The notes beneath the pieces were generated by a model. That model saw only the letters and a list, made by a program, of their open reading frames with translations, searched no databases and was not told where the DNA came from. This document shows, piece after piece, positions 49,940 to 61,399 of a DNA stretch of 64,000 nt. Source of the stretch: Tenrec ecaudatus (taxonomy: Eukaryota > Chordata > Mammalia > Afrosoricida > Tenrecidae); assembly GCF_050624435.1 (NCBI RefSeq), contig NC_134535.1, positions 125,847,731 through 125,911,730 of the forward strand, written 5' to 3'. Numbering within the stretch: position 1 is the first letter of the stretch; every line of letters starts with the position of its first letter. Position numbers and translations under genes: made by a program.

Positions 49940-50125
49940 TTCAACAACAACAACAACAACTCACACACAAAACAAACTACCATTGAGTTAATTCCATCTC
50001 GTGGCAATGCTATTGATAATTTTCTATTAGCCTCACCTTTCTCCCTTAGAACATCTGGTGTGTTTGAACTATTGACTTCATGATTAGCGCTTCAATAGTT
50101 GTTGAATAGCGCCACCAGGATAATA
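49940..50125 (-). mobile_element. AfroSINE, antisense, with CAA run
   Basis: (CAA)n at 49943-49961, accattgagttaattccatc, tagcgccaccagg end. It marks the end of homology to units 1-4. Confidence 0.6.
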
Positions 50126-51189
50126 GACAAATTTACATCTGACTATAATTTTCAGTTTGGTTTAATTCAAATCAATACATGGCTCCCTGAGGAGCACTTA
50201 CCCTAAACATACAGTAACCTGATCTCTCATCAACTAATCTCTGTGCTTGAAGCTATCCATGTGTTTTCTCCCAAACCACAAATGAAGTTTCAGAAGAGAT
50301 GAGCCAAGGAGAGTAAGTCTGGATGCCAACCCTATTCTCTGAATTTCACCAAGTCACTAACCCTCCCCAGGTTGTGTCATTTCTGGTGTTATGCAAGAAC
50401 ACAGTACAGGTCTTCCCTGACTTGCAGTAGCGCTCTACTCCAATGACTGCATCATAAATTGGTCCCAATATAAATCAAATTATCTCCATTTAATTACTAT
50501 TCTACTATTTCAATTACGTGTTTTAATAGTAAATGCTAACATTGAATATTTGTCAGTGAATATCTGAGAATAGCATCAGCAAATTACATGCTGCAACATT
50601 GTATATAGTACATAATATTACTGATACAGTGCACACAAAAAAACAGATGGTTATAGATGTAGTTCATTGTAACACAAATGCATGATAAAGTGGGGATGAT
50701 TGTACTCAAGATTTACAATGTTTAAGTTTTCTTGATTTTAATATTATCTATGAAAAAAGGACATTATATAGATTGTGGTAAGAGCTGTACGAGCCCCCAA
50801 TAAAATGATTTTTTTAAAGAAAAGAAAAACAGACATTAGTAGGAAGCATATAAAAACACAACACTCTGAGAGAGACTACTAGAGACTACTAAGGGGGCAT
50901 AGGTTAATACTAAGTAATTAGGATACTTTCATTGCTTAAGAGAAAAATCAGATTTCTATGCCTCACCTGAGAATTATGCGTCTCTGTCACTCCTAGAATA
51001 ACCAACCACTAAAGAGAGATTTTGTGTTTGTATAACAACCACACGTAAATAAGCCTCTTCAGTCCTTTTATCACCAGTCACTCAATCTGGAATGTTAGAC
51101 TTGTGAGAGGAGACTATGGAAAGTACTGGATTGTCAGAAGAGCAAACAGCTCTGATTTGGAAGACTTTGAGTCAGAATGGTCCTTGTTG
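50126..51189. other. No recognised gene
   Basis: AT-rich intronic DNA; only the tiny LINE tail at 50755 is identifiable. Confidence 0.35.
50755..50815 (+). mobile_element. Very short LINE 3' end
   Basis: gattgtggtaagagctgtac and cccccaataaaatg, followed by an A-rich tail. Confidence 0.55.
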
Positions 51190-51290
51190 TTGTGAGACCC
51201 CATCCAGTCAATTCTTACCCACAGACACCCTGTGCTCAATAGAATGAAACACTGCCAGCCCTGAGCCATCCTTACACATCTTTCCATGCT
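51190..51290 (-). mobile_element. RTE fragment, antisense
   Basis: gttgttgtgagaccccatcc, agaatgaaacactgccagcc, gagccatccttacacatc; matches the RTE end seen in units 1-4. Confidence 0.5.
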
Positions 51291-51689
51291 TAGACTGGAT
51301 TGGACTGGATCGGATCAGATTGGCAAAAGCCACTGTGAGGTTGCACGACATTGTATCTCAAACTCAAAGTAGCAGCTTCCAATGCAAATAGTGTTTATGA
51401 CCCAGAGGAAGGAGTCAAGCGTCCATTTGCTCTAGGAGACTCCAGGAAATGGTTACTTCAGGTGCGTGCTGAGCCATTCAGGTCTTCCTAATCATGTCCA
51501 ACCAGGATGGATGCATCCATTCTCTAGAACCTGGAGAGCATTCTTCAGGATTCCCCCCCAAAAAATGCTGCCTTCCCAAATAATTGATAACTGTGTATAC
51601 AGGCAGTACCCAACCCAGGCCTACCTGGAGTATAGCATTCAGACTCCTGATGATAATGTCATGATTGTAGGTTGGACACAGAAAAACAA

Positions 51690-51855
51690 ACATGACATAA
51701 ACCCCTTGCTACAGTCTATTCCAACTCATCGTACCTCCTTATAGGATTTCTGAGTCTTTACAGGAACAGACAGCCTCATCTCTTCCCCATGAGGCAGCTT
51801 GCAGATTTGAATCATGGACCTTGGTTAACAGTGGAACACTTACTTGTTAGCACCA
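51690..51855 (-). mobile_element. AfroSINE, antisense
   Basis: ataggatttctgagtc, gaacagacagcctcatc, gttagcaccac. Degraded. Confidence 0.5.
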
Positions 51856-51869
51856 CAAAATAAATAATT

Positions 51870-52065
51870 AAATTAACACTCCCAACTCACTGCCATGGAC
51901 TCAATACTGACTCAGCAACCCTACAAGACAGGATAGAACAGCCCTTGTGGGTCTCTGAGAATGTTTAACTGTTAACGGGGGTAGATACCCCCATCTTTTC
52001 ACTTTAGAACTGCTTGTAGTTTGCAGCTGCCGACCAACACATACCCACTAGGCCACCTCCTCGTG
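51870..52065 (-). mobile_element. AfroSINE, antisense
   Basis: caactcactgccatggactc, ctacaagacaggatagaac, cactaggccacctcc. Confidence 0.65.
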
Positions 52066-52419
52066 ACACTTCCACAGAGCTCCTTGAATACATTCTTCTT
52101 CTTCAGGATGAGGAACAATATATTCCTACATAACAAAGATATATAACGAATGATCTACACTAAACCAGTGTTATTTTTTATTTCAGGCATCTGGAATAGA
52201 AAATTGATAGGGGTCCCTTTCAACAAACGGTAGTCTAGATTACTACATGCTTTCAACATACAACAATTAATGGGTATTTTTGCAATTAAAATGAATGAAA
52301 TTTCTTAATCATTACAAGGCATACATATTTAGTTAAAGACTTGAGTGGATTTTGTGTGTGCCTATCTTTTAGAATTAAGTGGAATTAGAAGATTGGATTT
52401 GTGAGAACAGTGTACACCT

Positions 52420-52615
52420 GGACCCCCAAAACAAGCCACCCTACTGCCATTGAGTTGATACTGACTCATAGTGACCCTAGAGGACAGAGTAGAGCTGTCG
52501 CTTGGGGTTCTCAAGGCTATAAACCGTTATTAGAACAGACAGCCTCCTCTTTCTCCTGTGATTAGTGAGTTAGAACAGCTGGCCTTGTGGACTGCATCAC
52601 ACTGAGTTAGACAAA
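52420..52615 (-). mobile_element. AfroSINE, antisense
   Basis: ctactgccattgagttgat, ctagaggacagagtagagc, agctggccttgtgg. Confidence 0.65.
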
Positions 52616-53100
52616 GGAGAATTGACTCTGTCGGGAGCTAATGGTAACTAATGTTTCTAAGACACGTGTTTTTCATCACATCTGACCCAGAGATTTGGGA
52701 TTTTCAATATAAAAATAACACAGAGCTTGAAGGATATCCAATACTCAATAAAATGCCCTCTAGAGAAGTGACTAAGCTGGATGCGAATGCTGCCACCTTG
52801 GGTTTACTTCAGGGACTCATCCCAGCACAGAGTTTGATACTCAGATGCTCCAAAGATCTTCATGATATGAATGTCGCTCATATTCTGTCTACAGGCTATG
52901 ACAGTAGGAAGGCAAAGCCAAGAGCTTCACTGGGTGATCTATTTGATGGCTACTAACAATTAAGTACAAGATTGAAGGAAATGTTCTAAAACTTATTGTG
53001 GTGTGGTGGTGATTGAACAACCCTTCTTGATGTGATTGAACTACTGAATTGTATAAGATGTGAATTATATGACAATAAAGATGTAGTTTAAAAAACAGTG
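52616..53100 (+). other. Possible unidentified retroposed fragment
   Basis: An open stretch of 101 codons from 52651 with unusual complexity (DPEIWDFQYKN, LQGLIPAQSLIL) is followed by a 3' end carrying AATAAA (53074) and a short A-rich end near 53090. That structure suggests a retroposed element or old processed sequence. No family is recognised and no function is proposed. Confidence 0.3.
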
Positions 53101-53599
53101 TCATGCTTGTAGTGCAGGCCGGCAAAGCTGCATCGTTCAAAGCAGCAGCATCCAAATCTCCAAACCAAACCATTGAGTCAATTCTCAGTGCAGGCTGAGT
53201 CCAGCAGTATTAAAATTGGGAAATACTGACAGCTCTGACCCTGACCCCATGAAGACAAAAGAAGTAGATTAGCAATGAGTTTCAGCCTTGTTTGTATATT
53301 ATATTTTATAAGTTACCCTTATGCAAGAAACAGTTTGTTGTTATAAATAACCACAGAGATTTTTAGTAAAAATATACATTTCTGATGCAACCCTACCAAA
53401 TATTTTCTAGACAGCCTTTTCGGTGTCCCTCCTCTCACAGTGTCACCACGTGGGTCGACCTCACTGCACCCCACCGTGATGTCACTGGGGTTAAGGGGAC
53501 ACTGGTGAAATACATTTAACACTTGTTCAACAAATGTTTTCAAAAAATATTTATATCTTTCTTTTATATTGAGGCTTTTGCATTTTAGCAACCTTTACC

Positions 53600-53775
53600 A
53601 AGCATTATGTCCTTTTGCAAGGCCTGGTGTATCTTATAATTTGTCTAAAATCTGTGAGATGAAGTTTCACCATCCTTGCTTCTAAGGAAACGTCTGGCTA
53701 TACTTTGTCCAAGAGATATTTGTTCTCTGGTAGTCCATGATACTTTCAATATTCTTTGTGAACAACATCATTCAG
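53600..53775 (-). mobile_element. RTE fragment, antisense
   Basis: tgtgagatgaagtttcacca, tgcttctaaggaaac, agtccatgatactttcaata: typical of the RTE 3' part. Confidence 0.6.
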
Positions 53776-54629
53776 TACAAATTATAGAATTAAAACATAT
53801 CAATTACTGTCACACACTCAATTATTAAGACTCAAATTTGTAAGAAAACCCTCTGGCATGACATGACCCACAAGTTGACTTGACTCATATGCTTTCATTG
53901 AGAACCAGCTCACAGATCAAATGGCATTACTAGGCGTTCAAGATAGATATCCAAGCTCCCCAATCGCAAACATTTCTATCTGTCTGAGATTCTATAACGT
54001 GTAGGCTCATATATGAACAACTTGTTTTCTGCTTAGAACACCTAAAAAAATCTTGAAACATTCTACCATCAAAACTTGCCTGTAAAATAAAGTGTTCAAT
54101 CATGAAAGTGGCTTAGCCTGTAGCACTCCAGCCAGCAGGGAGCTACCTGATATGCACAGAATAACTACTCAAGACTTGAGATTGAGTCAGGAGGGAAGGA
54201 AGAGCCACTCCAGGGAGAGACGACCTCTCAAGGTTCTCCACTCACCAGTTTTCATTTGCACACTGAAGGAAGAAGTTTACACAAATTCAAATTCAGGGGC
54301 TATTCTGGGCACCATGACTTCAGACACTAGGTGTTCTCCTGGTTGGTAGGTAAGAAACATTGTCACACTACAGCACATTCAGCCCTAAGGGAGATTCCTG
54401 TTGTTTGTGACAAGGAATCTCCTTATCACTGGGCATTTGTGCCAAGTTCCTGGCACAATAGTCCTGACATGTAAAGAGTCACACACTCAAGGTTACACGG
54501 ACTTTGCACCCAAGTAATCCTCCTCGGGGAAAGAGTGCAAGGCTGCCCATCACGCGCTGTATTTCTCCTCTTCAGTCATCTTTTTGTCGGCAGTTTGACA
54601 TGTATTTCCACATGCAGATCTTTTTGGTT
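53776..54629. other. No recognised feature
   Basis: Intronic DNA between an RTE fragment and an inverted LINE copy. Confidence 0.35.
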
Positions 54630-54912
54630 CAAATCATTTTATTGGGGCTCATACAACTCTTATCAAAATCCATACGTACATTTATTGTGTCAATCACATT
54701 TGTACGTTTGTTGCTATCATCATTCTCAAAACATTTTCTTTCTACTTGAGCCCTTGGTATCAGTTCCTGTTTTCCCCTCTCTCCACAAAGGACCCTTAAT
54801 AATTTATAAATTATTATTATTTTTCATGTCTTACACTGTCTGATGTTTCCCTTCACTCACTTTTCTGTTGTCCATCCTCCAGGGAGGAGATTATATACAT
54901 CATTATGATCGG
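54630..54912 (-). mobile_element. LINE 3' end, antisense half of inverted copy
   Basis: Starts cattttattggggctcatac. At about 54912 the sequence switches to the same family in the opposite orientation. Confidence 0.6.
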
Positions 54913-55072
54913 CTAGGGAAAGGGCATTTATAGAAGTCTAAATACAAGCATGTGCATATGTAAATATATTTATATATGGTGATGGGGAAAGATATTTATG
55001 AGCATATATTTATAGGTTTAATATTAAGGTAGTAGATGGACATTGGGCCCCTCCTCAAGTACTCCCTCAAGA
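54913..55072 (+). mobile_element. LINE 5'-inverted half
   Basis: agggcatttatagaagtc to ctcaagtactccctcaag, the sense strand of a more upstream part of the LINE 3' region. The inversion fits twin priming of a single insertion. Confidence 0.55.
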
Positions 55073-55620
55073 CACATCCAGATTTTATGATTTTCCTTAA
55101 CTCCAGTAGAATTGGACAGGAAAGGACAGAGACATAGTCAGAATTCTAGCCCCAGCAGCTCAGAACAACTTTCCAACCTTCTCTAATTGGTCTACATTCT
55201 CTCCTACCTGATTGTCCTCCTCATTACCCACCTCATCGCCTTTTTTTTTTAACTTTAACCTCTAAGTGAGTCGTGCTTTCACATCTCTGCAATAAAGTTT
55301 CAGTGTCCTTTTACTGTGGAATTTCCTTGTTCCATGAAGGTTCCAGACCCCAATAGGAAAGTGTTATTTCTTCCCAAAACATGTTCCAGCCAGTTATTCT
55401 AAACCAATATTTTCAAACCTTCTTGGAAAGCTCTTCAGAAACATTCACTAATTCCCATTTTATGCATTAATATTAGAATTCTGTCCCATGCCTCACCACT
55501 AAGGAAAGGAAAGTTTTCACATCATGATCGGTAATATCTTCACATCATAACCTGTAATGTCTTTACCAAAAGTCAAGACAGGACCATGAACACTCACTGT
55601 GTTTGTTTCTCCTCCCTTAG
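55073..55620. other. Intron upstream of b-type exon
   Basis: Unique-looking intron ending in a good pyrimidine tract (gtttgtttctcctcccttag). No exon is seen in it. Confidence 0.45.
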
Positions 55621-55929
55621 GATTTGTGCATCTGGTTGGAGGTCATGGACCCTGCTCTGGGCAAGTGGAAGTGAATTCAGGAGAAGACTGGACCGCAGTG
55701 TATGATGTGAATTTTACACTCCTCACTGCCCAAGTCATCTGTGCAGAGCTCGGGTGTGGCAAAGTTGCATCTGTCCTGAGGGACGTGCCCTTGAGAGGTG
55801 CCAATAGAAAGGTCTGGAATGAGCAATTCCAGTGTAAGGGGGAAGAATCTGAGCTCTGGTTCTGTCCCAGAGTGCCCTGTCCCAGAGACACTAGTCCCCA
55901 CAGAAAGACTGTCCACGTCGTCTGTTCAG
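55621..55929 (+). CDS. SRCR b-type exon (atypical cysteines)
   Basis: A 309-bp phase 1-1 exon, acceptor cccttag, donor gtgagc. It encodes a 103-residue domain beginning GFVHLVGGHGPCSGQVEV. ICAELGCGKVASVL, NEQFQCKGEESELWFC and the terminal VHVVCS align with the b-type domain of CD163/WC1 (SRCR5 in human CD163). Seven cysteines are at residues 12, 41, 46, 72, 82, 87 and 102. The expected second cysteine is Tyr (residue 28, TAVYDVNF) and the expected seventh is Ser (residue 92). These two normally pair, so one disulfide is missing, and an extra cysteine appears at residue 87. The frame is open and the splice sites are good. The next intron is only 89 bp. Confidence 0.87.
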
Positions 55930-56018
55930 GTGAGCCTCACAGTGGATCTTTAACTTGCCTTCATATTCTCTTGGTTTAAGAAAAACACATTTTGCTGAAA
56001 TTCCTCTTCTTCCACCAG

Positions 56019-56333
56019 AGTACACAGAAGTCCGGCTCATGAAAAATGGCAACTCCCAGTGTGAGGGACAAGTGGAGATGAATCTTTCTGGAGCCTGGAG
56101 TCCACTCTGTGCCTCCCACTGGAGCATGGCCAATGCCAATGTCGTCTGTCACCAACTGAACTGTGGAGTCGCAGTCTCCACCCCAAGAGCATCCTCTCAG
56201 CAAGGAAGAGAGCAGATCTTGAAACACAGATTTCACTGCTCAGGACTCGAGTCGTTTTTGTGGAATTGCCCTGTGACTGTCCTGGGGATTCCTGCGTGTG
56301 CCCAGGGAAGCACAGCCTCTGTGGTCTGCTCAG
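56019..56333 (+). CDS. SRCR c-type exon
   Basis: A 315-bp phase 1-1 exon, acceptor ccaccag, donor gtgaga. It encodes a 105-residue group B SRCR domain starting EYTEVRLMKNGNSQCEGQVE, the counterpart of the c-type domain that follows b in CD163/WC1 (RYTEIRLVNG in human CD163). NVVCHQLNCGVAVSTP, HRFHCSGLES and NCPVTVLG are family-typical, and eight cysteines are present. As is usual for c domains there is no DD pair after the second cysteine (PLCASHW). One sequon (NLS) is visible. It probably folds normally. Confidence 0.88.
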
Positions 56334-57354
56334 GTGAGAGAGGAGTAAGGGCTCGCTCTCTGCTGCTCTGGTTTCTCCTCACCCCTGGGTGTTGCCTTCC
56401 TTCCGTGTCTCAAAATGGGCAGATTCAGTACAGAGCCCTGCTCCTTCTCTCTCCTCCGTCACTGTTGTTTACTCTGCCTCCTTTTCTAATCACGTTTTAA
56501 TCCAATTATTTACACTACTGCCTTTTGCTCAAGGCTTATCATCTCCATGTTTTTCTCTCATCTTTTTCCATTCTCTGTCATAGAGAAATTAGGCAGAGTG
56601 TGTTTCTAACCTTTATTTGCCAATTTTTAAAAACTTTAACTTTCAGTATATTCGTTTTTGTCTTACTTCTTTGGCTCTATATTATTTTTATGATTCATCC
56701 AACTCATTGGTTAAACAGTGTTTCATTCATGCTCTCATGTAAAGTACCCCATAAAAAGATCACATGAAAATATATCGACCCATGTAACTACTGGCAGTGA
56801 TATGTTTCCAATTACTGACTATAACCAGCAATGATATTACCAATCATGTGAAAATGTTTTTTTTTGTAAATGCATGTCTTTTCTTGGGAGTTTAACGTTT
56901 GCCATTTTGTTTTCACTCTCTAGAAATTTTAATATTTCTAATTTTAATGAAATACAAATTGATCAATATTTTGTATACACTTGAAACTTATGTTCATTTT
57001 AAAAGAGCTTTTTCTTAGCAGAGATCATGAAGATACTCTTTTACACAACTTTTGGAAGTTTGATTGTCTGTTTTTAGTATATAATAGATCAATTCTAGTG
57101 CAATTTATTTCTGCACCTGATGTGATGAAGTTGTCAAGCTCTGTATTCTCACATGGATTTCTAATAAGCTCATCCTACTTTCTTGAAAATGCTTTTCTCC
57201 TGCAGCGCCACCTTTATCACAAACTGAGTCCATGTATATTCTCGTCTTTTCTAGACTCTCCATTCTTTCCACAATATCACTTCTCTGTTCTTTCACCAAT
57301 ACCACACTTGCTTAATCACTTTCTAGTGTATCCAGTTCCTTAATCACTTTCCTT
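56334..57354. other. Intron between c exon and linker 6, no feature
   Basis: AT-rich intron without identifiable repeats in this part. Confidence 0.4.
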
Positions 57355-57500
57355 TTTTTATAATCATATTATTGGGGGTTCGTCCAGCTCTTTTAACTAA
57401 CCACACATACATCCATGGTGTCAAGCACATTTGCACATATGTTCCCATCACCATCTTCAAAATATTTTCTTTCTACTTGAGTCCTTGGTATCAGCTCATT
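57355..57500 (-). mobile_element. Short LINE 3' end, antisense
   Basis: atcatattattgggggttcg to cttggtatcagctc, the last about 145 bp of the family, in the intron before linker 6. Confidence 0.55.
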
Positions 57501-57889
57501 TATCTGACTTCCTCTTGAACCTTTGCTAACTTATGATATTTTCCCTGTCTTACTGACACTGAAGGATGTCTTTCTTTATCACTCTCCATTGTATCCAGTA
57601 ACCCTTCACTTTTCTCTGAGACCTTATCTCCAAAAGTTGACCTTACATGGGTCAGTGCAGCTTTGCCGACTTTTCCTGTGTCACCATAAGGACAATAGTT
57701 TGTTAAAAGGAGGCATATTTGTCATTGTCAAAAGAGGGACTCTCTAAAGAAGGTCAACTATGGAGTTATGATACTTTTACACCAATATTAAGATTTTCAC
57801 ATCAGGCTCCCTCGGTAAATATTCATTTTATTTATTTCCACTTTCCATGGCACAGCCCCTCTGCTCCCCTAACCATCTCGTTTCTATAG

Positions 57890-57973
57890 GAAATCAGACG
57901 CAGCTGCTGCCCCCGTGCAATGTGTCCACGTCTGATGCAGCAGTCTCAGAGGACAGTGGGGCCAACTGCTCAG
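57890..57973 (+). CDS. Linker exon 6 before canonical d domain
   Basis: An 84-bp phase 1-1 exon (2 nt + 27 codons + 1 nt), acceptor tctatag, donor gtgagg. It encodes GNQTQLLPPCNVSTSD...GANCSG, with the same cysteine spacing logic as linkers 1-5 but three residues shorter. It has sequons NQT, NVS and NCS. Its position between c and d matches the short linker of CD163/WC1, which identifies the array linkers as copies of this type. The following intron is 104 bp. Confidence 0.85.
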
Positions 57974-57977
57974 GTGA

Positions 57978-58487
<510 letters not shown>

Positions 58488-58909
58488 TGAGAGACTGGGA
58501 GTTTCTAGCTATGGTCCTTGCTATTCACATACCTGCGGGTGACAAATGTCTCCCTACATTGATTTCACCGCACATTTCTAGTGTTTCCCAAAGAAACTGG
58601 ACTTGGATTTTAGACATAGTAAAAATACTGATCTATTTCAAATCTCACTAACATCTTGAATATCAGTTAATAACTGGAAGGCTACTTCCCTTGACCTCAG
58701 TTACTCTACGCCCTATCTCAGACCCAGGTTTTCAGGGGCTAATTGCTCAGACATGGACAGCATATTCCTTTTGTGTAGTCTGCCCTTAGTCGGGACGCTC
58801 TGCTGAAATCTGTCCACTTTAGGGGAATCTGGTGGTGTTTGAAATTCCAGTGGCTCAGCTGACAGCAAGGCACCAACATGCGAGCAATCACCAGTATGAC
58901 ACACGGTCA

Positions 58910-60060
58910 GACAATTGACAGACACACTGCTGACACCAAATGGATCTTGGCTAAAAGCAGAAAATTCCAGAGAACTGCTTGTTTATATTTTCTGGACTGT
59001 GAGAACACATTCTACTGCGTGGATCAGAGCAAGCTATAGACAGCATGGAGACAGGTGGGAATTCCAGAACACTTCAGTTTGCTCACGATGGACCTGTACA
59101 CAATGACGCAACTGCTCAAACAAAGCAAGGGAACACTGCGTGGTTCAAAGTCAGGAGGGCTGTGTGGCAGGGTTGTATCCTCTGGTCATGCTTATATAGT
59201 CTGTATGATGAACAAATCATTAAAGAAACTGAACCATATGAGGAAGAATTAGCATGACGGGTAAGATTTATTAACAACCTTCTAACAGAGATGACACAAT
59301 CTTGCTTGCTGAAAATTAGGATTTGAAGTACGTTTGATCATGATCGAGGATTGCAGTTTTCAATATGGTTTACCATTAGATGTAAGAAAACAAAACCCTC
59401 ACTACTGTACCAATTGATCATTGATTACATTATGATAAGCAGAAAAGATTAAAGCTGTCGAGGATTTCATCTTGCTTGTATCCATCATCAATGCTCAGGG
59501 AAGCAGCACTCAAGGTATCAAATGACCTTCTGCATTAGATAAATCTGCTGTACAAGCTCTCTTTAAAGTTTGGAACATCAAGGCTGCCACTTTGAGACCT
59601 AAGGTGTGCCTGAGACACCCCATGGTATTTTCAATTGTTTCATAAGCATGTGAAGTTTGGATATTGGGTGAGGAAGATGAAAGAAGAATTGATGCTTTGA
59701 ATTTTGGTGCTGGTAAAGAATATTGAAAGCATCATAAACTTCCTAAAGGACAAACCAATTCCTCTTAGAAGAAGTTCGGGCAGAGTGCTTCTTAGAAGCA
59801 GAGACGGCAAGACCTATCATACATACTTGTACATGTTGTCAGGAGAGACCAGTCCTTGGGGAAAGATGTCATGCTTGGTAAAGTAGAAGGGCAGTGGAAA
59901 AGAGGAAGACTTCATCAGATAGATGACACACTGGCTGCAACAATGGGCTCAAACATAACAAAAATTATGAGGATTGGGAAGGACTGCACAGTATTTTGTT
60001 CTGTACACAGGGTTATTTTGAGTCAGAAATTACTTGATGCCGTCTACCAACAGCAGCATA
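58910..60060 (+). mobile_element. RTE pol remnant (reverse transcriptase)
   Basis: Sense RTE fragment between the d and e exons. At 59045-59257 a short frame reads QGNTAWFKVRRAVWQGCIL and LYDEQIIKE, the decayed form of the RTE reverse-transcriptase block (GVRQGCILSP...LYAE). The YADD region near 59285 is out of frame. The 3' part (aggagagaccagtccttggg near 59840) is the complement of the element found in units 1-4. Confidence 0.7.
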
Positions 60061-60416
60061 TAAGAGTTGGCAGAGCACAGGTGGAGGGAAAGGGGCCCTG
60101 ATTAAGAAAAGCGACAGAAATTGACTTATGAACTCCTGCAAGGGGTGAGGCTCCCTTACACTTGGTTTCATCTCCTAGATTGGAGGAAGCAGTCAAGAGT
60201 GCCACATTGGATCCTAGCGCTCCAATTGTAACTGCCTTGCCACCATCTTCCACAGTGAAACTCACAAGGGGAACCCTCAACCCATGAAAACTCTACTATC
60301 TACACACCCCCATCCTGCATACAAACAGTTTACTACTCTAGAGATTAGTATACATAATTTACTGGTCTCACACAAAGGCCACAGATAAATTCCTAAAGAG
60401 TAATCTCTACTTTCAG

Positions 60417-60731
60417 AGTCTCTGGCCCTGAGGCTGGTGAGTGATGACCATGACTGTGCTGGGTGGCTGGAAGTCTTCTACAACGGCACGTGGGGCAGCG
60501 TCTGCAGTAACCTGATGGAGCCCACCACTCTGGCTGTGATCTGCAGGCAGTTGGGCTGTGGGAACACTGGGCAGCTCAACATTTCTGCTGGTGTCAGGAC
60601 AGGCTCTCTGCCCCAGTGGGTGGATAGAATCCAATGTCAGAAAAGTGACTCTACCTTGTGGCAGTGTCCTTCTGATCCCTGGAGCAACAGATCCTGCCCT
60701 CCAAATGAAGTCGCTCACATCGTTTGTGAAG
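60417..60731 (+). CDS. SRCR e-type exon
   Basis: A 315-bp phase 1-1 exon, acceptor ttcag, donor gtaact. It encodes ESLALRLVSDDHDCAGWLEV... with FYNGTWGSVC, AVICRQLGCGNTG, PQWVDRIQC and LWQCPSDPWS, the hallmark of the e-type domain of WC1/CD163L1. Eight cysteines are present. Sequons NGT, NIS and NRS are seen. In the family an additional d domain normally follows e; none is found in the remaining 3.3 kb, so the next exon must lie beyond 64000 or be missing. Confidence 0.92.
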
Positions 60732-61399
60732 GTAACTTATTCATCTTAATTTTATACCATCCTTTTATGTATTCGTTAATGCGATTTTGTTTTAGTTATA
60801 TGATTTAAATTTCAGAGTGAGCCTACAAAACCTCTTTACCCATGTTTTTCAGTTGTAATTGCAGTAGAGTCACATAACTGCCTGCACCGTAACGTCAAAT
60901 CTTGAGCCTCAATGAGGATGATGTAGAGTGATAACCTGGAGGGTGAGCAAAAGCCAGAGAGATTTTTAGGCTTTTTTTCTTGCTGAAAAGATCATAATTT
61001 TTAATAATTATCAGTCTTCTCATAGTTTTCAGTTGTAAAAGACAATAGGACACCTTAGAAATACTCTCAGACTGATGTGCTCAGTCCTCGCAACCTACCT
61101 CTGTCCTTGCTAAAAGCCAAAATACAAGTTCACCCTTCAAGATATGGACTATCATTTTTGTGTTGTTGCTGTTGTAATGAATCTGGCCCTAGCTTATACT
61201 TTCTCTCTTGTACTACAATAATTTGCTGATGCCTCTTTATTTTGTAATTAACAACAGAAAATTTTCTTATGTCAGTCAGTGTTTCTTCACTTTCTTACTC
61301 AAAGCAAAGCCTGGGTTATATTTTGCCTACAATCTATTTACCTTGGATCCTAAATCTGCTTTCAGCATATAGGGTCCCCCCCACCCCTTTTTTTCGCAT
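60732..61399. other. Intron after e exon, no feature
   Basis: AT-rich. Scanned for a following d-type SRCR exon; none found here or further to 64000. Confidence 0.4.

Larger units (their letters stand above)
48140..49941 (+). repeat. Diverged partial unit 5 around cassette 5
   Basis: Only the cassette and its downstream intron correspond to units 1-4. The downstream intron shows the same landmarks (a pyrimidine-rich ctccttccattatt block near 49240, the aagatacaataa stretch near 49350, the atttgattaaataagttgcc end near 49915) at lower similarity, with two SINE insertions. The antisense RTE and the rest of the 6-kb unit are absent. Confidence 0.6.
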
